A stretch of DNA of 64,000 nt, taken from NCBI RefSeq assembly GCF_010183535.1, contig NC_071331.1, positions 18,042,001-18,106,000 of the forward strand. The letters run 5' to 3'. The stretch is from Caenorhabditis remanei. Lineage: Eukaryota; Nematoda; Chromadorea; Rhabditida; Rhabditidae. The stretch's first letter is position 1. Each line of letters begins with the position of its first letter. This document shows, one piece after another, positions 1-12,678 of the stretch. The translations under genes were made by a program, and so were the position numbers. A model generated the notes under the pieces. The model was not told the origin of the DNA. It ran no database searches and was given only the letters and a program-made list of their open reading frames with translations.

Positions 1-16
1 CATTATATTCTTCCAG

Positions 17-401
17 ACCATTATTCTCAAAATGCCAAAAAGAAATTCGAAACGGGGAGAAGCTGTTAGTGTTGAGAAACGAAGCCAGAAAATTAATTTT
101 TCTGAATCCAAGACCTGTGAGTTTCTGCTTTTGGTTTAAAGCTTCTAAATGTGCTCCTTTGCCAAGCACTGCTTCATTTCAGACATTAACATTCTATTTT
201 TCGAACTCTTTATGCTATATAATAATATCGCTCATGGCAATTTTTGTCGATTATGGATATGATCCGATAATATTAATATCTGTTGGTACAGCTGTTATAA
301 CAGTTGGAACAGTCATTTGTTTCTACAAATACGATTCAATTCATCGCACCGGATTTTGTAGCTACGACTGGATTCACGATGAACTTTTGAACATTTCATA
401 A
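17..401 (+). CDS. 3' end of an unrecognised membrane-protein gene
   Basis: Two exons are visible, 17-116 and 183-401. An acceptor (ttccag) ends at 16, the donor CCT|GTGAGT is at 117, and a cag acceptor ends at 182. The frame is continuous across the intron and ends at TAA 399-401. The gene starts outside the window. The last exon encodes a strongly hydrophobic stretch (IILISVGTAVITVGTVICFY) that looks like a membrane helix, followed by a short polar tail ending in DELLNIS. I do not recognise the family. Splice phase and the membrane segment argue for a real gene; no function can be proposed. Confidence 0.5.
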
Positions 402-634
402 TAAGTTTGATAACTTTATTAATGTAAATTTTACCTTTTTTTATATTTATAAAATGAAATAACCAGCTCTTGAGTTTTTTTTTTGATAAATGAATTAGTA
501 CAGTACTCTTCATCTTATTGCTGCGAGCGTGTGTTTATGTTCGATTCGTGAGAAAAATTAAGCAAATTATTTTTAATTATAAGTTGAAACATGAAATGCT
601 ATAAACTCAGAAAATAATAGTACAAAACAGAATC

Positions 635-1750
635 TTATTGATCATCCGCCGGCCACACCACCATTTTGAACGGGAAGTGTCGTTCTGAATCGAGATAATC
701 TCTATCTATTATTTGTTTGAATGTTGCTCGTCTTCCATCTTTACTACGTATGTTCGTTCCATCTTCAAACACGGCAGGTCCTATGAGAAGTCTGAAAGTT
801 AAATGAGTAATATTACGCAACTGGAGTCTAGACCGAAACCCACTTGCTATTGTAACTTCTCACAATCGAAGCATTCGCTTCCTCCACCTCAATTCCATCA
901 GTAAGTATCTTGAGATCTAAAAGTCTGACTCCCAATTAGAGGTACTTCATTCGATAATTGCATCCATTTATCCATGCTTTCAAATATCTATTCATATCAG
1001 ATGACGTGAATGAGAATGATGTCAAATCGATATGAATGCAATCGAAATCCATTATATTATCCAATGTAATCCACTTGTTTAAATTGTAGGCATGCAACCA
1101 CAAGTTATCCATTTCAAATTTTGGATTTAGCTTTTCCCCCTATGTGAGATTTCGAAAAATTAGCTATGTCGAGGCTTTTTTTTAATATTTAAAGTTTGAC
1201 AAAGTGAAATAATATCAGCAATATCTTCTAGCGTATTAAAATCAATTCGCACATCATCAATTGATTTTTGACGGTGATTAAACCAGCGCAGTATTCTCGA
1301 TACACTTCCAAAGCACTGGTCAGCATTCACGCTTAAGCGATGAATTTCTGTGTTGAAGACGTAAGACATCTGGTCGAACTTCCGAATAATATTAAGAATG
1401 CTAATGTCTTCGAAAATGAAATTCAAAGAATACATTTCATCCTTCCAGTTAATTCGATTTCTCTGCTCAAATGGAATATCGATCGCATGCACCTTCGTTC
1501 CATCAAGTACGATAGCTCGTGAATTCATCCAAAACAACACTTTCAGTTTGAAACGTTTCCTGGGAATTACTGAATGAAGTCTCATCATTGTTCGTTTTGA
1601 AACATTTGATAATAAAAGTTTGAAACATTTTTATGAGCTCAGAATATGTATTTTAAAATCTTACAAATCGATTGGAGCCCAATTGGCGTATATTCGTCTG
1701 AGCACGACAAGTGGAAGTTTAAGGAGGGGAAAGGATGAATTCGGTAGCAT
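635..1750 (-). pseudogene. F-box/FTH-domain gene copy, inactivated
   Basis: This is the mirror copy of the intact gene at 2000-3113. Exon 1 (1665-1750) still reads as an F-box start (FPLLKLPLVVLRRIYANW), and exon 3 (635-about 791) matches the paralogue's C-terminal exon. Three lesions are visible. The acceptor before exon 2 reads TTTCAA where the intact copy has TTTTAG. An A-run near 1180 has one extra base, which produces a stop shortly afterwards. A second extra base lies near 1137. The F-box family would normally link a substrate to an SCF ubiquitin ligase; this copy probably makes no full product. Confidence 0.75.
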
Positions 1751-1999
1751 GGAATACTTCGAAAAAATCAGATGTGTGGATATTAAAACTGTGCGGTCGA
1801 TCAGAAAACGTCTCAAACAATCCGTGACGCAACCGCGACGCGCCACATGGACCATTGATTTAAAATCAATATTAAATACCATTTGGAAATTGCAGTGGAG
1901 AGGCGAGTCATCATCGTTTGAAACGTTTTCTGATCGACATCACATATTTAACTCATATCCACCCTCAATTAAAATCTACTGTGGTCTTCAAAGTTTTTC

Positions 2000-3113
2000 A
2001 TGCTACCGAATCCATCCTTTCCCCTTCTTAAACTTCCACTTGTCGTACTGAGACGAATATGCGCCAATTGGATTCCAATCGATTTGTAAGATTTTAAAAT
2101 ATATATTCAGAGCTCATAAACATGTTTTAGACTTGTATTATCAAATGTTTCAAAGCGAACAATGATGAGACTTCATTCAGTAATTCCCAGGAAACGATTC
2201 AAACTGAAATTATTGTTTTGGATGAATTCACGAGCTTTCGTACTCGATGGAACGGAGGAGCATGTGATCGAAATTCCATTTGAGCAGAGAAATCGAACTG
2301 ACTGGGAGGATGAAATGTATTATTTGAATTTCATATTCGAAGACATTAGCATTCGTAATATTATATGGATGTTCGACTATGTGTCTTATGTCTTAAACAC
2401 AGAAATTCATCGCTTAAGCATGTGTGCTGACCAGTGCTCTGGAAATGTATTGAAAATACTGTCCTGGTTGAATCACCGTCAAAAATCAATAGATGATGTA
2501 GAGATCGATTTTAATACGAAAGAAGATATTGCTGATATTATTTCTCTTTGTAAAAATATGAATATTAAAGAACGCCTCGATATAGCAAATTTTTCAAAAT
2601 CTCACATGGGGAAAAGGTTAAATCCAAAATTTGAAATGGATAACTTGTGGCTGCACGCCTACAATTTAGACCAGTGGATTACATTGGATAATATAATGAA
2701 TTTCAATTGCATTCATATCGATTTGACATCATTCTCATTCACGTCATCTGATATGAATAGATATTTGAAAGCATGGATAAATGGATGCAATTTTCGAATG
2801 AAGTATCTTTCATTAGATCTCAGACCTTTAGATCACAAGATACTTACCGATGGAATTGAGGTGGAGGAAGTGAATGCTTCGATTGTGAGAAGTTATCGTA
2901 TACCGTGAGTTTAAGTCTAGATTTAAGTTGTTTAATATTATTCATATATTTTTCAGAGTTCTCCGGGGACCTTGCGTGTTTGAAGGTGGAACGGACATAC
3001 TTAGTAAAGATGGAAGACGAGCAACATTCCAACAAATAATAGATAGAGATTATCTCGATTCAGATCGAAAATTCTCGTTCGAAATGGTGGTGTGGCCGGA
3101 GGGTGGTCAATAA
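2000..3113 (+). CDS. F-box protein with FTH/FBA_2-type associated domain
   Basis: Exons 2000-2085, 2131-2904 and 2957-3113. Exon 1 encodes the first half of an F-box (FPLLKLPLVVLRRI). It joins in phase to exon 2 through acceptor ttttag at 2130, giving IDLLVLSNVSKRTMMRL, a usual F-box ending. Exon 2 holds the FTH/FBA_2-like domain with the conserved family pattern near its end (W.TLDNI, then DMNRYLKAWINGCN). Exon 3 gives the GGTDI...MVVWPEGGQ ending. Such proteins are thought to bind substrates for SCF ubiquitin ligases and form a large, fast-evolving family in Caenorhabditis. It lies head to head with its dead inverted copy, so both starts share a spacer of only 250 bp. Exact substrate unknown. 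Confidence 0.8.
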
Positions 3114-3370
3114 GATTCTGTTTTGTACTATTCTTTTCTGAGTTCAATAGCATTTCATGTTTCAACTAATCATTAAGAATAATTCGTTCAAATTTTCTCA
3201 AGAATCGAACATAAAGACACATCCGCTATCGAAAAGAAACTCAAGAGTTGGTTACTTTATTAAAATACCGTGCAATAAAATAAGAAAACAATAGTTTTAA
3301 GTAGCAGAGTAGATTGAATTCCAAATAAGTACACCATGAAAGAACAAGAAAAATACGGCAACCGTTGAGG

Positions 3371-4555
3371 TCATTCCCATACAAACATGTCGAATTGGAC
3401 AGTTCCAATTGGGTACTTAGGATTGGGAGTCTTAAGGAAGGTAGCTAGCATTCCTTTGTTGTTTCGAATATCGTATCCACCTTTCAACTTCAACTTTTTT
3501 GATCCACATTCTTTGCTGAAAAGAGTTGGAAGACATTAGATTAGATAGGAATCAACTTACTTTTCAAAAATTCTCTCTACGGTAACCGGTATCTCCTCAA
3601 CTTCAATTCCACTTGTCAGAACTTCTAAATTCAAATCCTTCACTATCACTCGGAAACGCTTCAGTCGTTGGTTAGACCCGTTAATCCACTCTTTCAGAAA
3701 ACGGTTCAAATCTGTCTCATCAAATTTGAAATTTCCCAGTATAATTTGAATACAATCAGAAGTCAGAATAGTGTCAATACTTAACCAGTCAGTGGAGGTT
3801 ACACTATGAATTTCCAGAAGATCCATTTGAAAATTGCAGTGGATAGGTTCAATTTTTAAGCTTTGATCTCGATCGATGAGAAGATAACGAGTGATTTTAC
3901 AGTTATCTAGAAATATGGAAATCTCTTTTGAATCTACCACCGGACCAAGAATAACGCAATTTTTCAGAGCCTTCTGACGACCATTCAACCAGTTCGAAAG
4001 AGAAGCAAACTTCCCATTACAGATATCTCTTCCTAATGTAATAGAAGCCACATCACATTTATCACGGCCTCCCACAGAGGCCCTCTCAAAGTACTGCGCG
4101 CAGTTCATTGAGAGGGCCTCCGCTGGAGGCCGTGATTTATAGATAGTGCATAAATAATCGATCCATAGTTTGTTCAGGTTTAATGAGTTATACCAGTCAT
4201 CTGACTCATGCTCAAAGGGAGTGATTCTGTTCAAGTATTGATTTCTAGGATTTAACATTGAAAATTGAAAGTGATAATCTGTTTCTCCTTTTTTAGCACA
4301 TATTCCGAAATGTTGATTGAATGTCACACTCAATTCAATTGAAGATGACATACTATGCACCTTTACTGCCATACGGCTCCGTTTAGAAATCAATGAGAAG
4401 TCGAATCTATAATACAATTACAAATAAACGGAATGTTCTAAAAAAAAAGTTACAACTTACAATTTATAAAGATCCCAATTACTCATAACTTGTTTCAAAG
4501 GAACCATTGGGAGTTGCAGAAGAGGAAATCGGGAACCGAGGCGTTCTCTTCTCAT
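3371..4555 (-). CDS. F-box/FTH-domain protein carrying a fold-back insert
   Basis: Exons in coding order: 4461-4555, 3561-4406, 3371-3515. Exon 1 starts at ATG 4555 and encodes RFPLLQLPMVPLKQVMSNW (F-box). The junction TT|A gives KLFDFSLISKRSR. Exon 2 has the FTH-type pattern DTDLNRFLKEWINGSN-like near its end; exon 3 gives the GGYDI...MFVWE ending. Compared with paralogues, about 26 extra residues interrupt the segment LCTIY...CDVASI. They are encoded by a 74-bp palindromic element plus a 4-bp target duplication (4058-4139), which keeps the frame open. The insert adds Cys, Arg and Pro residues in mid-domain, so function may be altered. Confidence 0.75.
4062..4135. mobile_element. 74-bp palindromic MITE-like element inside an exon
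   Basis: The outer ends are tcacggcctcc and ggaggccgtga, and the arms continue through aggccctctcaa / ttgagagggcct, leaving a short GC-rich loop (about 4091-4106). It is flanked by the direct repeat ttta (4058-4061 and 4136-4139). Element plus one target copy equals 78 bp, exactly 26 codons. No paralogue in the window has it. Confidence 0.75.
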
Positions 4556-4849
4556 GTCTACCGAAAAAAAATGAACAGAGAATAGAGTCGACTAGCAGAA
4601 TACGTTGCAACTGCGTTGCTGCACTCGTTAATCTAGATGATCTTAGTGGGTAATAGAAGAGTGTATTGTTTGCACTACTGCCGTTACTAGTGCCCTCACC
4701 CATTTATCCAGATGATCTGAACGGATTGGTGAATGACATCGGCACTATTATTGATTGGGATCCCATCTTAACACATAAATACTTGGTTGTAATAGGGTGT
4801 CATAGTTTAAAATATTGCTAAGCTACTGTGATTTTCGATAATAAGGGAG

Positions 4850-5150
4850 ACCCGAAATGGGAAGTTTTTGCTTTTCCTGTCACTGCGTGCTGAAAATCAG
4901 CGATAAACATTTGCTTTTTTCTATGTTTCCAGATAAAAACAGTCTAGATCCCATGTTTTTGTAGGTGATCCTAATGTATAACTCTGGTTTTCTTGTTTTC
5001 CACCCCGGTGAAATTGTGTAATTTTCGGAAATAAGAGAAATCCAAACAAATTATTTTTTACGTTTCTCGGAAAAAAAAATTAGCGATAAAGCATAGAGTT
5101 TTTGAATTATTTAATATAAATTAAGGTTAGATCTTACAATTTTCATAAGT
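4850..5150 (+). repeat. Dispersed repeat, copy 1
   Basis: Shares long stretches with 33690-34000 in the same orientation, including cactgcgtgctga, gtttccagataaaaacag and ggtgaaattgtgta. Diverged; no ORF. It looks like an old interspersed element. Confidence 0.7.
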
Positions 5151-5344
5151 GGTCCTCACATACAAACTGAATTTTCATGTTTCCAACCCTGCGAAGTTTT
5201 ATGATTTTTGAGAAATATCAAAAGTCATTCATTTCGAATTTTTCAAAATGTAGCTTGGATATATTTGATGTTTTTACGTTTATTTGGTCTTTACATTTGT
5301 TTATGTTTGAAAATAACAATCATTTCAAGTTCTACTTCACTTGT

Positions 5345-5540
5345 TCCCTTTTTGCTGATTCACACACTTTCGACAGTCAAGCAGACGCGTCTGTTGTATT
5401 ACTAGAAATACCAACTAATTACAAAAATAAGAAGCAAAATGCTAACAATTTTAAATTTAAAAAAAGAAAATTATTAAGAAAAGATTATTATGATAAAGAG
5501 GAAGTACAACACATTATAACGGTTTTTGATTCTTAATATT
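5345..5540 (+). repeat. Dispersed repeat, copy 1 (CAGACGCG type)
   Basis: Matches 19335-19545 in the same orientation, for example tcaagcagacgcg, ctgttgtattactagaaa and aaatgctaac. No coding capacity in common between the copies, so it is probably a non-autonomous repeat. Confidence 0.7.
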
Positions 5541-6280
5541 CCCCAACTTTTACAGACAATGAAACAGATGATTCTGAGGAAAACAGGTGAAAATGAAACA
5601 TAAAATGTAAGGCCAAATTATTCTAAAGGAAGGGGATCAGCTTATACTGACTATAAACTGAAAAGTGTGACTTTGTGGTGGGTATGTCACGTTCAAATCC
5701 TGCGTTTCCTTTGTTCTGAATAAGAAATAAAACCAATCATAAAAATTGGCGTGACCTGGCCGACTCAATTCATCCGACCTTATCGGTAAAAACAAACTTC
5801 AATCAGTTTGAATTTTATATTTGACCCGCGATGTCGTCTCTCCTCCATCGTCTCTTGTCTGGTTAGTTTCTCTTTCAAAAACTTTGGAGTTGGAAAATAT
5901 GAGTTTTACAGCTTTCCTCAAATGACGTCTCACTCTGTCATTCTCCGCGCCACCTTCCGATCTATCGTCGACGATCAGCAAAGGATTGAGATGGGAGTAA
6001 GAATAGAACCGTATGTAGCTCAGCGCGGAGATCAAAGAGTTGTCTTATTTCGTCTGAAAACGAACCGTAAATGTATCTAGTAAAAAGGAACTTGACCTTT
6101 GTACCACGCGTAATTTATTAAACCAGAACACCGGTCATTAGTTGTTTTTTCACCGCGTGTTTCTCACTTTCTTGTTCATTTCCAACTACTCTGCTCGCCA
6201 CGGTAAGTGAGTTTGCACGAAGAGACGCCTAGAAGATTTCTCTCGCATCGCGCTGTAGAATACTTTGGAAGCAGCAATAC

Positions 6281-6718
6281 TTTTTGTTTTTGTTGGAATT
6301 GACCCAAACTTGGAAGGTTCCCTTGTCAGTCTTTAAACCAGCAAACTGTTAGATGGAGACCAATAGATTCGCATAGGATTGCAGGCGATTGACTTTGTTG
6401 TCAATGAACCAGTAATCCATTTTATGCAGGGTAAGTACCAATAGGTTCTAGTTAACCACAATATGGAGGCCAATAGATACCCATAGGCTTAAAATATGGA
6501 GACCAATAGATACCCATTGGCTCGCAGGAAATAGTCTATTCAGACTATAACCCAGCAAGCCACAAAATGGAGACTAATACATAGTTACCCATAGGATTGC
6601 AGGGACTAGTTCAGATACCAGTATTCCATATTATGGAGGGTAAGTACCCATCTGTTTGCGGAGAATAGACTTCACAAACGAACCTTCCAAGTCGTGGTTA
6701 ATTCCAACGAAAACAAAT
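6281..6718 (+). repeat. TIR-bounded core a of composite repeat
   Basis: Starts gttggaattgacccaaactt-ggaaggttc and ends gaaccttcc-aag...aattccaac, inverted with respect to each other, over a minisatellite-like interior. Confidence 0.7.
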
Positions 6719-7171
6719 AGTACAGCCAATTAGAAAACCTTTGAGTTCATAATCATCCCTTTTCTAAATCGTATTATATTTTATGCCGAAGTTTCAGAGT
6801 TTTCAGCGACACGGGAGATTCCTATTTTCAACTTTTCACGCGTGCGATTCGTTTCGGATAAAGTTGTTTGCAAACTTGAGACCGTACACAACGGATCCAT
6901 TGAAGTATAGCGAAAAGAAAACCAAAGAACATTTAGAATTGCAGGGAGAGCTACCGTGATTATTTTGTAAGAGGGAACTTGACATTCGTCCCACGCGAAA
7001 TTTATTAAACCAGAACACCGCTTATCATTTGTTTTTTCACCGCGTGTTTCTCACTCTCTTGTTTATTTCTAACTACTCTGCTCGTCACGGAATGTGAGTT
7101 TGCACCAAGGGACACCCAGAAGCCTGCTCTCGTCCCGCCCTTTGTGTAGTACCCTGAAACTAACAATGCTA

Positions 7172-7520
7172 TTTGTTTTTGTTGGAATTGACCCAAACTT
7201 GGAAGGTTCCCTTGTCAGTCTTTAAACCAGCAAACCGTTAGATGGAGACCAATAGATTCGCATAGGATTGCAGGCGATTGACTTTGTTGTCAATGAACCA
7301 GTAATCCATTTTATGCAGGGTAAGTACCCATAGGTTTTAGTAAACCATAATATGCCACCCCATAGGCTTAAAATATGGAGGCCAATAGATACCCATAGGA
7401 TTGCAGGGACTAGTTCAGATACCAGCATTCCATATTATGGAGGGTAAGTACCCATCTGTTTGCGGAGAATAGACTTCACAAAGGAACCTTCCAAGTCGGG
7501 GTGAATTCCAACAAAACAAA
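7172..7520 (+). repeat. TIR-bounded core b of composite repeat
   Basis: Same inverted ends as core a, but with an internal deletion that removes some of the interior repeats. Confidence 0.7.
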
Positions 7521-7960
7521 CAGTTCAACGAAATAGAAGTCTTTTGAGTTCGTAGTCATCTCTTTTCAAAACCTGATGTCGAAATTCAGAGATTTCAAAA
7601 TCGCAAGAAATTCCTACTTTCCACTTTTCACGCGTGCGATCCGTTTTGGACAGATTGATTCGAAAACTTGAAACTGCACATAACGGATCCATTGTAGTAT
7701 AGCAAAAAATAAACCATATGAACATTTAGAATTGCAGGGAGGGCTGCCGTGATTATCTTGTAAGAGGGAAGTTGACCGTTGTCCCACGCGTAATTTATTA
7801 AACCAGAACACCGGTCATTAGTTGTTTTTTCACCGCGTGTTTCTCACTTTCTTGGTCATTTCCAACTATTCTGCTTGCCACGGTAAGTGAGTTTGCACGA
7901 AGGGACGCCTAAAAGCTTTCTCTCGCATCGCGCTTTAGAATACTTTGGAAGCAGCAATAC

Positions 7961-8388
7961 TTTTTGTTTTTGTTGGAATTGACCCAAACTTGGAAGGTTC
8001 CCTTGTCAGTCTTTAAACCAGCAAACTGTTAGATGGAGACCAATAGATTCGCATAGGATTGCAGGCGATTGACTTTGTTGTCAATGAACCAGTAATCCAT
8101 TTTATGCAGGGTAAGTACCCATAGGTTTTAGTAAACCATAATATGGAGGCCAATAGATACCCATAGGCTTACAATATGGAGACCAACCCATAGGCTTGCA
8201 GAGAATATTCTATTCAGCCTATAAACCAGCAAGCCACAAAATGGAGACTAATACATAGTTACCCATAGGATTGCAGGGACTAGTTTAGATACCAGCATTC
8301 CATATTATGGAGGGTAAGTATCCATAGGCTTGCAGGGAATAGACTTTTCAAAAGAACCTTCCAAGTCGTGGTTAATTTCAACAAAAAC
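7961..8388 (+). repeat. TIR-bounded core c of composite repeat
   Basis: Same inverted ends and interior order as core a. Last of the three tandem units. Confidence 0.7.
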
Positions 8389-8540
8389 GTAATAATGTAA
8401 ACAAATATGACTTCAGATCAGAAATTGTAGTATTTTTCAACATTTTCTTTCTTATCGCATAGAAAAAGAACTGAATTCGGCTCAATAAATTATGTTCATT
8501 TATGTATACAGAACATACAATACAACTAAAATTTTACTTT

Positions 8541-9752
8541 TCAACTCCAAAAAACCATTGTGAAAAGTTGTAATTCATCAGAGAATTCATCATCTTCTAC
8601 TTTGAACGTTCCCAATCTTCCGTCCAAAGTGTTGATGTCAGTTCCACTCGTCATATCAATCGGCCGCACTAAGATACCCGGACTGAAAAAGAGAATGTAC
8701 TAGAAACATCTTCAAGAACTGTATGTATCTATTTCAATTCTTAAAGCAACTCACAGATTAAAAACTCGATCCACAGTTCCATCCGGTTCCTCTAACTCCA
8801 ATTCATCCAGTAAATTTTCCAGATTTACTTTTTTGATTTTCAACCGCAACGACTTTAATCTAGGATTCGACCCCCTCACCCATTCTTTCATGAACCGATT
8901 CAAATTCAAATCTGTTAAATTCGAATTGTCCAGATTGAAACAGACGCAGTTAGATGACAGAATGCTCTCTAAAGTGATCCACATCATTGAAAGAGGAGAT
9001 CCATACAGTTCGACGATATCCATGTTGAATTTGATAAGACTCGGTCTGACTTCAGCTTTATGATTCAAATTCAAAGACAACATATGTTTGATTTCGAGTC
9101 GTTCAAATATGAGTGAAAGATTTTGACTGGCAACCTCGGGTCCTTTCACAGAGAACATCTCGATTGACTTTTGTTTGTTTTGTAACCATTCGACAATGGA
9201 CAAGAAAGATTTGCTACATTCGCCAGATTCGATTTGAAGGGAATGAACTTTGCAGTTAAAAAGAAATGATACGTTATCAACCCATCTCTTTGTCCAGTTT
9301 GCTGATGACAACTCGTTTCTGATGAAACGCATCCGAAGTCTAATAGTTGGATCTGGCTTAGTGCCAATTCCATACAAAGGCGGTCTCATCAAATCGTAAC
9401 GATATTTATCTGTTTGCAGAAATATGCGGGATGTGTTGGAAAAACAGACATTAATTTTGAAATAGTCTCGAGGAACTGCAGACTTTACAACATAACGACA
9501 CCGTTTTGAAATCAACGCGAAGTCAACTCTGGAATGATTTTAAAAAATTCTCATAATTTTAAACTTTTGTTCGGGTATTTTTCTGTTGCTAAAACTAAAA
9601 CCATTTCAAATTCTTTACAGAAACATTTAAGATTTAGATCGATTTTACTTGACTTTCATGTCAGCAGGAGTTAAGTTTAGAATTATTTTGTGTAGAATGA
9701 TTATGGGTAAATGCAATATTCTCATAGGTCGACAATCACGAACAGGTTTCAT
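8541..9752 (-). CDS. F-box/FTH-domain protein (copy of the 19.6-kb gene)
   Basis: Exons in coding order: 9649-9752, 8755-9528, 8541-8682. It is nearly identical to the gene at 19570-20797. Exon 1 encodes MRILHLPIIILHKI, the F-box start; exon 2 begins VDFALISKRCRY and carries the FTH-type domain (LNLNRFMKEWVRGSN); exon 3 ends MVFWS. The ancestral donor CAT|GTAAGT, intact in the other copy, is here CATGAAAGT. A GTAAAA site 9 bases further on would keep the frame and add three codons, so I used it; without it translation would stop at TAA. Probable SCF substrate adaptor; activity depends on the new donor. Confidence 0.65.
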
Positions 9753-10080
9753 GATAAAGTTTTTAGTAATAATAAAAATAGGTAGCAATACTCAAATCTT
9801 TTCAAAAAGTCGATTACTCATGGGCAGAATGGAAGCGCGTTGCGGACGCGTTGCGTACAGAAGTCCGTTTCTGTATTATTTGTTTGCCCATGCAGGACCA
9901 CTCGTATCTAGTTGCTTCGGATCATCTCATCTTTACATTCCTTGTTTGCCTTCACTTTCTTTTTTATCGCATAGAAAAAGAACTGAATTCGGCTCAATAA
10001 ATTATGTTCATTTATGTATACAAAACATACAATACAAATAAAATTTCAGCAAATTGTTTACAATCTGAATATCTCATTGC

Positions 10081-10435
<355 letters not shown>

Positions 10436-10608
10436 TCATATCCAGAAACAGACAGATCAGGACTGGAAGGAGCACATTGCAAGTAATTTGACTGAAAAAA
10501 TGAATATTATTTTTCCAACGCAATGAATAACAAAGTTATGTGGGAAATGATAATCGAATACACAAGAATATTTATAACGATCAAAAACGAGTATTCTATT
10601 GTTATTAC

Positions 10609-11813
10609 CTAGTTTCGATTCCATACAATCATCGTGAAAGGCCACCATCCCCCAGCTTGCATTCTTCCAGTTTTGAACGTTGCCAATATCCCGTTACAGT
10701 TTCTAACATCGGTCCCTCCTCTCATCTTAATCGAACCACAATGAAGTTGCGGACTGAAACATATATTTGAAAAACTCTTAATTATAAAAATGAGCGTTCT
10801 GTGTTTGACAAACCCATCTGATAATCTTTTGTTGAAAAACTGAGAAACAACTCACTGATGATAGATTCGTTCCACAGAACCATCTCGCTCTTCAACATCC
10901 AATTCCCCAATTAAAATGGTATTATCTATTTCTTTCACGAACATTGTTAAAGCATTCAATCTGGGATTCGACCCGTTAACCCATTCCTTCAAAAACCTAT
11001 TCAGGTCAACGTCTGTGAATGGAGAACAATAGAGGCAGAAATGCATACAATTGGAAGCAAGTAGATTATCTATGGTAATCCACTTGACTGAAGGCAAATG
11101 CCCTTCGATAAACACAAAATTCATATTGAACTTGAAATCAACCGGATTGATCAAATTACTCTGAAACATAGATAAACACAAAGAGTTTGTGATATCGAGA
11201 TTCCTGAATACTGAAGAAAGATTCTCGCTAATGGAATTCGGATCAGTCAAAGAGAATTCGGGTATTGATTCTTGACGATTTTTTAACCATTCCACAATAG
11301 AGAGAAGGGCTCCACTGCATTCATCAGATTGAATGTGAAGATAGTGAACTTTGCAATTAAAAATACTACATATATAATCAGTCCATAATTGTGTCCAGAT
11401 GACAGATACCATCTCGTAACTTTGGAAGTATGTCCGAAGTGTTATAACTGAATCCAGATGATGATATCTTCTATCCAAATAAGGCTCCACCAAATCGTAG
11501 CATTCCTCCTCGCATATTTCTACTTGCGGGATTTTATGGAATCGAACACTTAATTCAAAAGAATTCTTACGAACTGCAGATTTAACAACAATACGACATC
11601 GATTAGAGAGCGAGGCGAAATCAATTCTGGAAAACCAATGGAAAGACTCATAAGACTCATGTTGGTTGCTAGTAGTTATTCGAATAATGCAAAAATAATT
11701 TTTTTAAATATAACTTACAATTCAATAGGATTCAACTCTCTAATTATTTGGTATAAAACAATTATAGGGAAATACAGTATTCTTATAGGTCGAATAACTT
11801 GAACAAGTTCCAT
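10609..11813 (-). CDS. F-box/FTH-domain protein
   Basis: Exons in coding order: 11719-11813, 10856-11626, 10609-10753. Exon 1 (ATG 11813) encodes RILYFPIIVLYQIIRELNP, the F-box. It joins through GAATT|GTAAGT and TTCCAG|A to give ELIDFASLSNRCR. Exon 2 is open throughout and has the FTH-type pattern (WITIDNLLASNC, then DLNRFLKEWVNGSNP). Exon 3 gives MRGGTDVRNC and ends MIVWNRN. All phases agree. It is a distinct paralogue from the 8.5-kb copy and closest to the frameshifted gene at 36.3-37.5 kb. Likely a substrate-binding subunit of an SCF ubiquitin ligase; partner unknown. Confidence 0.8.
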
Positions 11814-12163
11814 GATAAGGTTTGTCAATAAGAATATATAGCAGTAAAGACTTCCCGAGAAGTCGGTTACTAATAGATGGTCTGGTGCGTTGCGGACGCG
11901 TTGCAGTTATAAATCCTCTTTTGTATACTCCATCTGATCTAATTTCTCTGGTAAGGTCACTCATATTTTCAATTTGGATGAGACGACCTCAATATGCGGC
12001 ACAATGAGTGAAACTGTATTTCCACGATATTCAGCTTTCTCTTCACTTATCGTTCTTTTTGATCAATTCCGCTAAATTTACAATGTTCATTTATGTATAC
12101 AAAAAATTCAATACAAATGAAATTTTAGCAACTTGTTCACAATCTGAATTTCCATCACACTTC

Positions 12164-12678
<515 letters not shown>

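Larger units (their letters stand above)
452..3262. repeat. Large inverted repeat, two arms of about 1.35 kb
   Basis: The arms run roughly 452-1824 and 1914-3262 with a spacer of about 90 bp. Each arm carries an F-box gene copy, arranged head to head, including 3' flanks. An example outside the genes is the ctcaagagctggtta-type segment at about 460-478, mirrored near 3238-3256. The left copy is decayed and the right one is intact. Confidence 0.8.
4556..5682. other. Intergenic stretch with two dispersed repeats
   Basis: I see no supported gene. The AT-rich sequence holds two segments that recur elsewhere in the window (listed separately). Short open frames here have no recognisable protein pattern. 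Confidence 0.5.
5683..8400 (+). repeat. Composite repeat, left copy (three tandem units)
   Basis: The left part (5683-6090) is single-copy within the repeat. Then follow three tandem units beginning near 6091, 6967 and 7770. Each begins with a shared segment (acgcg.aatttattaaaccagaacacc, then caccgcgtgtttctcac). Each then has a core bounded by about 40-bp inverted repeats. The cores are built of degenerate units around ccataggnttgcagg, ATGGAGnCCAATAGAT and similar. No ORF encodes a transposase, so it is non-autonomous. An inverted copy lies at 37910-40775. Confidence 0.75.

Noticed and set aside
5808..6080. 90-codon open frame as a gene
   Set aside because: It lies in the composite repeat, and the inverted copy near 40.4-40.7 kb does not keep it open; no protein pattern.
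9649..10041. 130-codon plus-strand frame, repeated near 20.7 kb and mirrored near 36.3 kb
   Set aside because: It is the antisense of the F-box first exon and its upstream flank; the conservation comes from the duplicated genes.
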